Shown: positions 1-8,112 of the stretch, piece by piece
How positions within the stretch are numbered: position 1 is the first letter of the stretch
Layout of the letters: every line of letters begins with the position of its first letter
Assembly: GCA_041890515.1 (NCBI GenBank)
Contig: JASDWX010000068.1
Coordinates: 1 to 64,000, forward strand
DNA: 64,000 nucleotides
Origin: Colwellia_A sp041890515
GTDB taxonomy: Bacteria > Pseudomonadota > Gammaproteobacteria > Enterobacterales > Alteromonadaceae
Reading direction: 5' to 3'
Notes under the pieces: model-generated
What the model saw: only the letters and a program-made list of their open reading frames with translations
Database searches by the model: none
What the model was told of the DNA's origin: nothing
Position numbers and translations under genes: made by a program

Positions 1-962
1 GGTAAACGCGAGACTAAATCTGTGTATCCAATAATTTTAACACCATTGATATTAGCCACCTTGCCCGCCACTGTTAGTTCACAATTACCACCGCCAGCTG
101 CTGCTAAATCGACAATAATAGAACCATTTTTCATGGAGTTAACCATTTTTTCAGTGATCAACTTAGGTGCAGGTCTTCCTGGGATCATTGCGGTAGTAAT
201 AATAATATCAACATCTTTTGCTTGCTCAGCAAAGAGTGCCATTTCTGCATCTATAAACGCTTTGCTCATTTCTTTTGCATAGCCATCACCCGATCCAGTA
301 TCTTCGGGTTCCTCGTAATCTAATTCAAGAAATTCAGCCCCCATACTTTCAATTTGTTCTTTTACTTCAGGACGCGTATCAAAAGCACGAACGATTGCAC
401 CTAAACTTCCAGCGGTACCAATAGCAGCAAGACCTGCAACACCGGCACCAATAATCATTACTTTCGCTGGCGGCATTTTACCTGCAGCGGTAATTTGTCC
501 AGTAAGAAAACGACCAAAATGATGGGTCGCTTCTATGACTGCGCGATAACCTGCAATATTGGCCATTGAGCTAAGTGCGTCCATCGACTGAGAGCGAGTC
601 ATACGAGGTACCATTTCCATGGCAAACGTTGTAATAGATTTTACGCGTAACGCTTCCAATAATTCAGGACTTTGCGCGGGAGCAATAAAGCTAATTAAGT
701 GCGCACCATCTTTCATTTGCGCGACTTCTTCAAGTGATGGAGCATTCACCTTAAAAATAATATCTGACTGCAAACATACTTTTTTAGTGACAAGTGAAGC
801 TTCTGCATCAAGAAATTCTTGATCAGTAAAATTCGCTTTTGTACCTGCCCCTTTTTGTACTTGAACGCTAAAGCCCAATTTAAGTAGCTCACTTACCAAG
901 GTTGGTGAAGCCGCTACTCGATTTTCTCCTGACAACGTTTCTTTAGGTATTCCAATATTCAT
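1..962 (-). CDS. pntA: NAD(P) transhydrogenase subunit alpha, C-terminus cut by window edge
   Basis: This is the N-terminal ~320 residues of the proton-translocating NAD(P)+ transhydrogenase alpha subunit, which couples hydride transfer from NADH to NADP+ with proton movement across the inner membrane. It opens with MNIGIPKETLSGENRVAASP, typical of the AlaDH/PNT N-terminal domain. A Rossmann-type VMIIGAGVAGLAAIGTAGSLGA segment near residue 165 follows, then an ALFAEQAKDVDIIITTAMIP stretch and a GSIIVDLAAAGGGNCE stretch. The start codon lies at 960-962. The membrane domain and the stop codon are outside the window, and pntB is expected beyond the left edge. It has no evident link with the neighbouring TonB cluster. 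Confidence 0.95.
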   Translation of the reverse strand, partial: MNIGIPKETLSGENRVAASPTLVSELLKLGFSVQVQKGAGTKANFTDQEFLDAEASLVTKKVCLQSDIIFKVNAPSLEEVAQMKDGAHLISFIAPAQSPELLEALRVKSITTFAMEMVPRMTRSQSMDALSSMANIAGYRAVIEATHHFGRFLTGQITAAGKMPPAKVMIIGAGVAGLAAIGTAGSLGAIVRAFDTRPEVKEQIESMGAEFLELDYEEPEDTGSGDGYAKEMSKAFIDAEMALFAEQAKDVDIIITTAMIPGRPAPKLITEKMVNSMKNGSIIVDLAAAGGGNCELTVAGKVANINGVKIIGYTDLVSRL

Positions 963-1134
963 AAGCCACCTTTATTTAGCGGTTACACTTTCATCAAAAC
1001 TAAAATGAAGCTGTAACGTATTATTTTTCTTATGGGTTTTATAATATATTTATTATGACTAATGTTTTACCATCAATTGAATGAATTTCATACACCTAAA
1101 AGTAATAATGGGTATTATTACAAAAAATGAAGGG

Positions 1135-1169
1135 CACCTCACACAAGTCGTATTTTGATATGCGAGGTG
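1135..1169 (-). terminator. Possible terminator after the TonB operon
   Basis: CACCTC (1135-1140) pairs with GAGGTG (1164-1169). An inner CGTAT/ATGCG helix may add to the structure. On the minus strand a run of six T follows after about eight bases. It lies about 40 nt past the stop of the TPR gene, the last gene of the TonB cluster. The stem is short, so the call is tentative. Confidence 0.4.
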
Positions 1170-1208
1170 TTAATCGTGCGAGGGAATAACGCTACGTTTT
1201 ATGCTTTT

Positions 1209-2546
1209 CTAGTTCAGCATCGCCAACTTTTGCTTTGCACCTTGCTCTTTTTCAACATAATGGAACCACTGTTTTGCCGTTTTTGCCGAACTTTTTACTT
1301 TTTTCGCTTTGCCAAAAGCTAATAAAGATTGTTCATAATTTTGTAAATTAAAGGCGGCCATACCTTTAACCAGATACATATTACCTTCAGTAGACTCTGA
1401 ATCTAGCTTGCCACGTTCAAGCGCTTTATCAGCAGAATTAATGGCAAGTTGCCACTTTTCTAAATTCAAATAAGCTTGTGCTAAATGCGCATCAAACTTT
1501 CCTGTTTCACCTATTTCAGCCGCTTTAATTAAAACCGGAATTGATTTCTCATCATCTTTTGCTGCAATATACGCTTGTGCGAGCATATCTAAATACTTTT
1601 CTTGGGCAACCACTTTACCATTGTCTATTGCTTCTGCGAGTAGGTTAGCGGCCTTAATTGGCACATTATGATAACGATAGAGTTGCACGAGTGTGATAAT
1701 GTCTGTCGATTTAGTTACATAACCAGCTTGCCATGCACTTTCCATAACCGCGAGTTGCTTATCTTCTTCACCAATTTCCCCATACATAGCAGAAAGCTGC
1801 AACCAATACTTTGGCTTATTGTAATATCTAACCAAACTTTCAATAACTCGTGTCACATCAATAGGCTGTTTTAATGCAAAGTAGCTCGCTCGTTGAAGCA
1901 CTAACCAATTTTCTTTTGGTACTTCTTTAGCAATTTCACTTTGTTCAATAGCTTTTGAAACATAACTCAAAGACTGTTTATATTGCTTATTCTGATAATG
2001 AACTTGCGCAAATAAAACCTGCTGAGTATTCGTCATTTCTTTCGGGTTACTTTCTTTCCACAGACCTAAAAATGTTAATGATTGATCGAAGTTTTGTAAT
2101 TGCATTGAAAGTTGGGCTAACGAATACAGTGTTGATAGTCTTAATGAATTTGGAATTTCTTTTTCACTGACCACTTTTTCAAAGCTATCAATGGCTGAAG
2201 CTATATCGTCATTACCGTAATACATGAAACCATAAAAATTCCACAACATTGCACGTTCATAACTGTTTAAACTATCAATGCGGTCTTGCACTTCATCAAG
2301 CACATCGAACCCTTCAAGGCCATTACCTTCATCAGCAAGTTTTTGTGCTCGAGCGAGTTGTGTATACACGCGATTTCGCATTGCAGGCACTTTCACGGAG
2401 GTCGAATTTTTAGCTGACGGATTTTGTGCTTGAGCTTGAGCAATATTACCGCCCATATTTTGGCTTAATACTACGGGAGCACTAAAAAGTAACGCGATTG
2501 AAAAGCACGATATTACCTTTCTTTTTAATATTGTATTTTTTGTCAT
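1209..2546 (-). CDS. Periplasmic TPR-repeat protein of the TonB2-type operon
   Basis: A 445-residue protein with an N-terminal signal peptide (hydrophobic stretch about residues 12-30 ending near AQAQA). The rest is an all-helical tetratricopeptide-repeat array, with helix pairs such as NFYGFMYYGNDDIASAIDSF and AHLAQAYLNLEKWQLAINSA. TPR proteins of this kind end the DUF3450-TtpC-ExbB-ExbD-TonB operons of marine gammaproteobacteria. Their role is not well settled; a scaffold between the TonB complex and outer-membrane receptors is my inference. The start is supported by an AAGGAG site that overlaps the end of tonB, only ten bases upstream, so translation is probably coupled. It is the last gene of the operon. 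Confidence 0.85.
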   Translation of the reverse strand: MTKNTILKRKVISCFSIALLFSAPVVLSQNMGGNIAQAQAQNPSAKNSTSVKVPAMRNRVYTQLARAQKLADEGNGLEGFDVLDEVQDRIDSLNSYERAMLWNFYGFMYYGNDDIASAIDSFEKVVSEKEIPNSLRLSTLYSLAQLSMQLQNFDQSLTFLGLWKESNPKEMTNTQQVLFAQVHYQNKQYKQSLSYVSKAIEQSEIAKEVPKENWLVLQRASYFALKQPIDVTRVIESLVRYYNKPKYWLQLSAMYGEIGEEDKQLAVMESAWQAGYVTKSTDIITLVQLYRYHNVPIKAANLLAEAIDNGKVVAQEKYLDMLAQAYIAAKDDEKSIPVLIKAAEIGETGKFDAHLAQAYLNLEKWQLAINSADKALERGKLDSESTEGNMYLVKGMAAFNLQNYEQSLLAFGKAKKVKSSAKTAKQWFHYVEKEQGAKQKLAMLN

Positions 2547-2556
2547 TACAGACTCC

Positions 2557-3186
2557 TTAACCTTCTATTTGGAAAGAAATTTTGTTCTGCACGCCAGCTA
2601 CTTCCATAGCTACGCCATCAACTACCCGTGGTTTATATTTAAACTTTAACGCTGCATCCATGGCCGCTTGATTGAATATATTTTCAGGTTTAGCTTCAAT
2701 AACAATTGCGTCTCGAACAGATCCATTTTTGGTCACAATAAATTCAACAATCACATAACCTTCGATACCACGAGATTGTGCACGACGAGGATAAATAGGA
2801 GCGACCTTCACAATAGGTAAATAATCACCGTCACCTCCACTTAAACTTAATCCACCCGCCAAACTTAAGTCAGCTTGAATATCAGCACCAAAACCTGTAT
2901 TTGTGCTTAATGCATTTGGGTTCGCTTGTTGCATTTGCGGTTGTTGCATTTGTGGTGGTGGCGCTTTAGGCACCGGTGGTTTTTGTGGTTTACGATCTTT
3001 CTTTGTTAATTGCTGCTCTTTTTTTAATCGAATAAAATCAAGGACATTCCCGCGAGGTGCTTCTGTTAAGGCGTTATTCCCACCAGAAATCAATGCTTGC
3101 ATCCCCCATAAAAGCAGAAATGTCATCACGACTGCAAGCAATAAACCTATGCCATAACGAGCTGGAGTATTCATCACGGTTGCCAT
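2557..3186 (-). CDS. tonB: TonB energy-transducer protein
   Basis: TonB carries proton-motive energy from ExbB/ExbD to outer-membrane receptors. I choose the ATG at 3186 (209 aa) and not the in-frame ATG at 3228, because it directly follows the exbD stop (3191) and has an AGAGGG ribosome site eight bases upstream. One N-terminal membrane anchor (YGIGLLLAVVMTFLLLWGMQ) is followed by a Pro/Gln linker (KPQKPPVPKAPPPQMQQPQM). The C-terminal TonB_C domain contains VKVAPIYPRRAQSRGIEGYV and a late FKYKPRVVDGVA stretch. The short linker and the neighbouring ttpC gene point to the TonB2 type of Vibrio and Shewanella. Confidence 0.95.
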   Translation of the reverse strand: MATVMNTPARYGIGLLLAVVMTFLLLWGMQALISGGNNALTEAPRGNVLDFIRLKKEQQLTKKDRKPQKPPVPKAPPPQMQQPQMQQANPNALSTNTGFGADIQADLSLAGGLSLSGGDGDYLPIVKVAPIYPRRAQSRGIEGYVIVEFIVTKNGSVRDAIVIEAKPENIFNQAAMDAALKFKYKPRVVDGVAMEVAGVQNKISFQIEG

Positions 3187-3190
3187 AGGT

Positions 3191-3604
3191 TTATCCCTCT
3201 TGTGCAGCAATTGAAACATCGTAAACACCCGCTGAACGCGCAGCGTCCATCACTTTGATTAACGTGTCGGTTGTTGACTTTTGATCCGCTTGAATAACGA
3301 CAGTTCCTTGTGGATTTTCAGCTTTCAAACGTTCAATATTAGCTTGTACTGCTCTAATATCGATACGACGTTTATTTATCCAAATTTCACCTTTGTCACT
3401 TATCGCAACTAAAATATTGGCACGTTCTTTTTTAACCGCTGTCGCTGCTTCAGGGCGATTAACTTCGATGCCCGCTTCTTTAACAAACGATGCAGTAACA
3501 ATGAAAAATATTAATAGAATGAAAACCACATCTAGCATGGGTGTCATATTAATTTCTTCCGCTTCTTCTTGTTCTTGTAAAATATTTGATAATTGAGAAC
3601 GCAT
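3191..3604 (-). CDS. exbD: ExbD/TolR-family proton-channel subunit
   Basis: A 137-residue ExbD with one transmembrane helix near the N-terminus. The helix carries the conserved Asp25 in MTPMLDVVFILLIFF, the residue that takes part in proton flow in this family. The C-terminal periplasmic domain includes the typical VVIQADQKSTTDTLIKVMDA segment. It sits between exbB (39 nt upstream) and tonB (4 nt downstream) and is presumably cotranscribed with them. Length and motifs are normal, and no defect is visible. Confidence 0.95.
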   Translation of the reverse strand: MRSQLSNILQEQEEAEEINMTPMLDVVFILLIFFIVTASFVKEAGIEVNRPEAATAVKKERANILVAISDKGEIWINKRRIDIRAVQANIERLKAENPQGTVVIQADQKSTTDTLIKVMDAARSAGVYDVSIAAQEG

Positions 3605-3643
3605 TACGCTTCTCCTTATTTTAAGGTCTAATTTAAGGTGTAG

Positions 3644-4174
3644 TTACTGATGAGCCATCGGAAGGCTATCTTCCATTTGCTCTGTTCTACGTTTTGTTTT
3701 ACGTTGTAACCAAGTCACCATAAATACACCCGAAAGTGAGCCAACCATGCCAGCCATTGTTGGAATAGTCGCACGAGAAACGCCTGAAGCCATTGAACGC
3801 GCATTGCCACTACCTGAAATAGCCATAACGTCGAATACTTCAATCATCCCGGTAACTGTGCCCATTAAACCGAGCAGTGGGCATAACACAACTAAACACT
3901 GTATTAGCGTTACATTAGTTTTTAGCATTTCAGTCGCTCTTGATACATGAGCAATTCTTATGTGTTCAGCATTCCACGAATGTCTTTCTGTGCGTGTAAA
4001 CCAACTGTCAATAATATTCTTTTTCACTGCTTTGTAACTGTGCAAGTAAAAAAATAATCGTTCAAAAATCAGTAGCCACATTAAACAAATAACACCAGCG
4101 ATAACGCTTAACACTAGCCCCCCCGTATCCAAGAATTCTTGGATACGATTCATCATTTCGATGAAGAGGATCAT
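3644..4174 (-). CDS. exbB: ExbB/TolQ-family proton-channel subunit (short ExbB2 type)
   Basis: A 176-residue MotA/TolQ/ExbB-family inner-membrane protein. Three transmembrane segments are visible: GLVLSVIAGVICLMWLLIFE, then LVVLCPLLGLMGTVTGMIEV, then a helix around AGMVGSLSGVFMVTWL. The PLLGLMGTVTGMIEVF stretch is the family signature. The start is supported by AAGGAG eight bases upstream, inside the last codons of ttpC, so the two genes are probably translationally coupled. It should form the pentameric stator around the ExbD dimer. Confidence 0.93.
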   Translation of the reverse strand: MILFIEMMNRIQEFLDTGGLVLSVIAGVICLMWLLIFERLFFYLHSYKAVKKNIIDSWFTRTERHSWNAEHIRIAHVSRATEMLKTNVTLIQCLVVLCPLLGLMGTVTGMIEVFDVMAISGSGNARSMASGVSRATIPTMAGMVGSLSGVFMVTWLQRKTKRRTEQMEDSLPMAHQ

Positions 4175-4177
4175 TGT

Positions 4178-5581
4178 TTACGCTCCTTGCTCTGATGCTT
4201 TGGCCGCGTCAGCACTGTCTGCATTTTCTGAGCGTTCAGCTAATATTCCGGCACTTTGTTGTTGCAAAATATTTATAATGCCGCGGCTTCGGGTATTAAG
4301 TAATGTTGAAATAAATACCATTGGAATCGCGACAACTAAACCAAGTACTGTTGTTACCAATGCTTGAGAAATACCGCCTGCCATTAATTTAGGGTCGCCT
4401 GTACCAAATAAAGTAATCGCTTGGAAGGTATTTATCATGCCGGTCACTGTACCGAGTAAACCAATTAATGGCGCAACTACTGATATGATTTTAATAAAAG
4501 TCAGCCTTGTTGTAAGTAAAGGCACTTCTTTGAGAATACTTTCAGAGAGTTTTAATTCTAAGGTTTCTACATTATCAGTCGGGTTGTTATCTTGAACTAA
4601 CATCACACGACCGAGAGGATTATCGTTTGATGCTTTATCACTTTTTAATTGACGGCTCACTTTACTGCCAATCAAGAAAAGGGTAATGAAACGCTCTATC
4701 GCAATAAGTAAACCAATAAGACCAATCGCTAATATAACGTAACCAACCGCGCCACCTTGTTCTACGCGTTCTTTTATATCAGGTGCTTGAACGAGTAATC
4801 CTAAAATAGAACCACCGGTTGGGTCTAAAGCAAACGGAACGACTTGACTAACATTTGATGTTAATTCAGTAGCACTTGATAAATAACGACTCGACGGTTG
4901 TCTCATTAATTGAGCGACAGAACCTGTTTCATCAATATATTCAAGGTACTTTCCTTCAGACACCAAATTGAAACCACCCACACGAACGACATCAGCTTGG
5001 CTTTTTTCGCCATTGGCTAAAACGATTTCTCGGCTGAACTTATGCACTTTACCGCTTTGCGTCATCTCTCTTTGTAACTCAAACCATAAACGTTCTATTT
5101 CTTCTATAGAGGCTAGTTTTGATGAAGATCCCATACTTTGTGCAAATTCATCTAAAAACTCACCACGACCGGCTATTTGAGCTGAAACAACAGAGGTTTG
5201 AAACTTACTTCGAGTATCGCCAGCAACTTGCTGTAATACACCAAACAATTCTTTTAATTCACCCATTCGATTATTAAGCGCATCGGTTTTATTGCCAAGT
5301 TCCACATCATTATCTTGAAATTTTGTTTCAAGCTGGGTACTTAAATTTATCGCTTGATCACGTTGCTGACTTGCTTGATTTAACAAAAGAACTTGCTGAC
5401 TCTTTTTTGCATTGAACTCGGCTTCACGTTCATGATTTTGTTTACTTTGTGCAATTTTACCTTGTGCTAACTGAGACAATAAATCATCTAAGTTAGTCGC
5501 TTGTTGTGCGATTACATTTACACTGAATATAGATAGCACTGAAAACGTAATTGTCGATAATAATTTTGATAATTTTTTCAT
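4178..5581 (-). CDS. ttpC: TtpC-like protein: periplasmic coiled coil plus ExbB/TolQ domain
   Basis: A 467-residue protein with a signal peptide (ending near VNVIAQQ), a long coiled-coil periplasmic part (about residues 30-130), and a C-terminal MotA/TolQ/ExbB domain. That domain has three membrane helices, including GYVILAIGLIGLLIAIERFI and VAPLIGLLGTVTGMINTFQA. This architecture matches TtpC, described in Vibrio as an additional protein required by the TonB2 system. It lies between the DUF3450 gene (12 nt) and exbB (3 nt). The large periplasmic part may let the complex reach the outer membrane; that is inference. Confidence 0.9.
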   Translation of the reverse strand: MKKLSKLLSTITFSVLSIFSVNVIAQQATNLDDLLSQLAQGKIAQSKQNHEREAEFNAKKSQQVLLLNQASQQRDQAINLSTQLETKFQDNDVELGNKTDALNNRMGELKELFGVLQQVAGDTRSKFQTSVVSAQIAGRGEFLDEFAQSMGSSSKLASIEEIERLWFELQREMTQSGKVHKFSREIVLANGEKSQADVVRVGGFNLVSEGKYLEYIDETGSVAQLMRQPSSRYLSSATELTSNVSQVVPFALDPTGGSILGLLVQAPDIKERVEQGGAVGYVILAIGLIGLLIAIERFITLFLIGSKVSRQLKSDKASNDNPLGRVMLVQDNNPTDNVETLELKLSESILKEVPLLTTRLTFIKIISVVAPLIGLLGTVTGMINTFQAITLFGTGDPKLMAGGISQALVTTVLGLVVAIPMVFISTLLNTRSRGIINILQQQSAGILAERSENADSADAAKASEQGA

Positions 5582-5593
5582 GGTTATTATTCC

Positions 5594-6382
5594 TTATTCA
5601 GCCGAATTTTGTACTACGGGTACAATAATTAAATCAGGGGCAAGTTGTTTACGCGCGATACGTAAACCTTTATTAATGTTTAAACGGTATTGGGCTGAAA
5701 GGGGTTGCCATGTTCTTGATTGGTTATCCCATAATCCTAACGTTTGTCCATCACGCGTTTGGTAAACTAAACTCACACGACCTATTCTAAGAAAATCAAC
5801 ATTCTGTTCACTACCGTCGATTTCAATTAAACCTGTGTAAGCTTCAATGGTGCGCCCGTAATCAACTTCGATTTGATAAGCTTCTAATACACGACGAAAC
5901 TTCTCTGATATTGCAACGTCTGCACGGTCCATCATATTCTTTAAATCAGCGATACGTTGATTTCGCTCGGCCGTTAAAAATTGCACGTCTAAGGCTACAA
6001 AATTATCGAGTGTTTCAATCATACGTGCCATGAGAGGCGAAATTTGGCGTTCTATAATGCTGACTTGTTCCATTGAAAGCGCAATCTGGCTAAGTTCCTT
6101 TAATTGATTATCCACCTGTGCTTTCATTTGAAGGTTATAAACCGATAAGCCGTCAATTTCTTTATTAATGGTTTTAAACTGCTGTAATTTTGTTTTAATT
6201 TGGTCACTAATATCATTAACACGTAGTTGAGATTGACTTGCCGATTTGTTAATTTCTTGACCAGCATCTACTACCTGTGTAAGTTTTTTGTCATTCTCTG
6301 CCATTATGGGTGTTGCATAACTTAAACTGGTTGTGCTTAAACTAATAAATAAACAAGCTTGTGCAATTTTTGAAAGCTTCAT
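5594..6382 (-). CDS. DUF3450 periplasmic coiled-coil protein, first gene of the TonB2-type operon
   Basis: A 262-residue exported protein. A signal peptide ends near SYATPIMA, and a heptad-rich region (about residues 30-150, for example QLRVNDISDQIKTKLQQFKT) precedes a beta-rich C-terminal part with YTGLIEIDGSEQNVDFLRIG. DUF3450 proteins are regularly encoded just upstream of ttpC; their biochemical role is unknown. As the first gene of the six-gene cluster it should carry the operon promoter, and the region before it holds two PhoB-box-like sites. The N-terminus of TtpC also has coiled coil, so the two may interact (inference). Confidence 0.88.
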   Translation of the reverse strand: MKLSKIAQACLFISLSTTSLSYATPIMAENDKKLTQVVDAGQEINKSASQSQLRVNDISDQIKTKLQQFKTINKEIDGLSVYNLQMKAQVDNQLKELSQIALSMEQVSIIERQISPLMARMIETLDNFVALDVQFLTAERNQRIADLKNMMDRADVAISEKFRRVLEAYQIEVDYGRTIEAYTGLIEIDGSEQNVDFLRIGRVSLVYQTRDGQTLGLWDNQSRTWQPLSAQYRLNINKGLRIARKQLAPDLIIVPVVQNSAE

Positions 6383-6469
6383 AGTAAAACCTTTTTGCCT
6401 TTGTTGGAGCTAGTAAGATCTAATGTGATCAACGCTATAAAATAATGTTGATTATGTTAATGGTTGAAT

Positions 6470-6525
6470 GTGACGTTTTAGTTTCAGGAATATTGCCGAT
6501 TTATTAAATGACAAAGTTGTGACGT
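6470..6525 (-). promoter_or_regulatory. Two PhoB-box-like sites upstream of the TonB2-type operon
   Basis: Read on the minus strand, 6487-6470 is CTGAAACTAAAACGTCAC (halves 6/7 and 5/7 to CTGTAAC/CTGTCAC, 4-nt spacer). 6525-6508 is ACGTCACAACTTTGTCAT (5/7 and 6/7). Ten bases past the first box comes TAACAT (6459-6454), a plausible -10, about 70 nt before the DUF3450 start. This box-to-(-10) spacing is the classical PhoB activator arrangement. The individual matches are imperfect; the repeated arrangement at three promoters raises confidence. The rest of 6383-6731 shows nothing else convincing. Confidence 0.55.
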
Positions 6526-6731
6526 TTTTCTTACGAAGATAATTGGGGGCTATTACGTTGGCTGAAGTTATGACTGAGTATTGTATTAAATGATAATCTA
6601 CGCTCTCTTTTAACTAAAAGTAAAGGGTACCAACATTAATGTTAACACCCCTTTAGTTGTTACAAACTTAGCCTGCACAATTCAATAAAAACCAGAAACT
6701 TTATTATTACATCACGATTATAAGCACACTG

Positions 6732-8051
6732 TTATTTATTTTTGTTAGCTTTACGATACGAAAAAGTGTGTGTAAATTCAGGAATAACGATGCCACTCTT
6801 ATCACGTGGTGTCGTAAAAAAATCAACCTTGAGTTGGTCAGTGTTATTGTCGATATTAAGATGTGCAAACCCCCAGACAAAACTTTTTGACCATATCAGT
6901 TCATATTCAAGATAGAATTTTTCCTGATGCTCTGCAAAAGGCGAATGCTTACCACGCATTTTAGACGCAGCTCCACTGATAATTAATGGTAGTGGATCGA
7001 CACGTTTAGCTGCAGGGTAAAGTGAACAATCATCGGTTAATAACTCTAAATCATGCTCGTGACCCGCAATGTAGGCATCGGCATATTGGCAAAGTGTCGA
7101 CATAATGAGTTTACGTAAAACATGACCTTCACTGTATTTTGAACCACCAATTGACCATAAAATATGATGACCATAAACTATTTTCCATTTAGCCGCTGAA
7201 TTAGCCAGGCCGTTTAATAGCCATTGAATTTGCGCTTTATCTTCGCCATTTTTAGGACCTTCATGTGCTCCACTTTCTTCCAGCTCTGCGGTGCCATTAG
7301 CTAATGCTGTTTTAAGTTCACCTTCGCTACCATCTGGATTCAGTGGTATTTCATAAAAGGTTTGCCCTGCAAGTAGCATGTTGGTATCTAATACGAAGAA
7401 TTCAACTTCATTTCCCGGCTCTCCTTGGGTATAACTGTAATAACCCTGCTTATCCATATGGAAGTTATTCTGCTTACTCATCCACTGAGTTTGCAAAGCC
7501 ACGCCTTGTCGAGACGATTTCCAATCATGGTTACCCAATGCTGAATAAACGATTAATGCTGAGTCTTGCTCAAACAAAGGAATTAATGGACCAAGAATTA
7601 AATTGTCCATACGTTTTTGGTCATCTTTACCGTCATTGGCATCAGCGCCGTCAGGATATATATTATCACCCAACTGAACACCAAAGTCGCATTTACGCTG
7701 TTTGCACAATGTTGCCATTGCTTTGCCAACGGGAATAGCGCCGCTTGCCTCAGTCGCAATCGATTTATCGGCATATACATGAATAGGCGCATGATCAAAT
7801 TCGTCGATTGGACGATGATCTTCTAACCAATCTTCTTTTTCTTTTTCGATAAATTGAGTTTTATTACGTGGGTTGTCTATGTGTTTTTTCTTGGGGTAGT
7901 CAACGCTATAGCCACCATCACCAAACGCTAAAAAACTAATGGGTTGACCGGTATCTATTGGTTTTTCTATAGTTTTCACATCATGAATTTGCTGGCAAGC
8001 CATAGTAAACAGTAAAGTCGCGGTTAATAATGAATAATTAAGTATTTTCAT
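6732..8051 (-). CDS. Metallophosphoesterase (calcineurin-like, purple-acid-phosphatase type), probable lipoprotein
   Basis: A 439-residue exported hydrolase whose N-terminus ends in LLFTMAC, an acceptable lipobox with Cys19, so it is probably a lipoprotein. All dimetal-site motifs are present in order: FGDGGYS (~44), GDNIYPDG (~128), GNHDW (~173), YGHHILWS (~295) and AGHEHD (~336). The family cleaves phosphate mono- or diesters, and the Acp5-like layout suggests a phosphomonoesterase. It lies 61 nt downstream of a TBDR gene on the same strand and probably shares its promoter, which carries a PhoB-box-like site. This suggests phosphate scavenging from organic phosphates at the cell surface. 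The exact substrate cannot be told. Confidence 0.88.
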   Translation of the reverse strand: MKILNYSLLTATLLFTMACQQIHDVKTIEKPIDTGQPISFLAFGDGGYSVDYPKKKHIDNPRNKTQFIEKEKEDWLEDHRPIDEFDHAPIHVYADKSIATEASGAIPVGKAMATLCKQRKCDFGVQLGDNIYPDGADANDGKDDQKRMDNLILGPLIPLFEQDSALIVYSALGNHDWKSSRQGVALQTQWMSKQNNFHMDKQGYYSYTQGEPGNEVEFFVLDTNMLLAGQTFYEIPLNPDGSEGELKTALANGTAELEESGAHEGPKNGEDKAQIQWLLNGLANSAAKWKIVYGHHILWSIGGSKYSEGHVLRKLIMSTLCQYADAYIAGHEHDLELLTDDCSLYPAAKRVDPLPLIISGAASKMRGKHSPFAEHQEKFYLEYELIWSKSFVWGFAHLNIDNNTDQLKVDFFTTPRDKSGIVIPEFTHTFSYRKANKNK

Positions 8052-8067
8052 ATTGTCTGTCGATTAA

Positions 8068-8097
8068 CGCAAGGTGCGCCTAAGCTAACACCTTGTG
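8068..8097 (-). other. Intercistronic stem-loop between TBDR and phosphoesterase genes
   Basis: CGCAAGGTG (8068-8076) pairs with CACCTTGTG (8089-8097) with one G-U pair and a 12-nt loop. On the minus strand it is not followed by a T-run, so it is more likely an mRNA-stability or attenuating element than a full terminator. Confidence 0.4.
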
Positions 8098-8112
8098 CTA
8101 TATGCGCCTTTA

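Noticed and set aside
6605..6662. A possible terminator after the metallophosphoesterase gene
   Set aside because: Several weak alternative pairings around AAAGGG/CCCTTT, none with a clear T-run on the minus strand.
7343..7738. A 131-codon plus-strand frame inside the metallophosphoesterase gene
   Set aside because: It is antisense to a gene with all its active-site motifs, and its composition is not protein-like.
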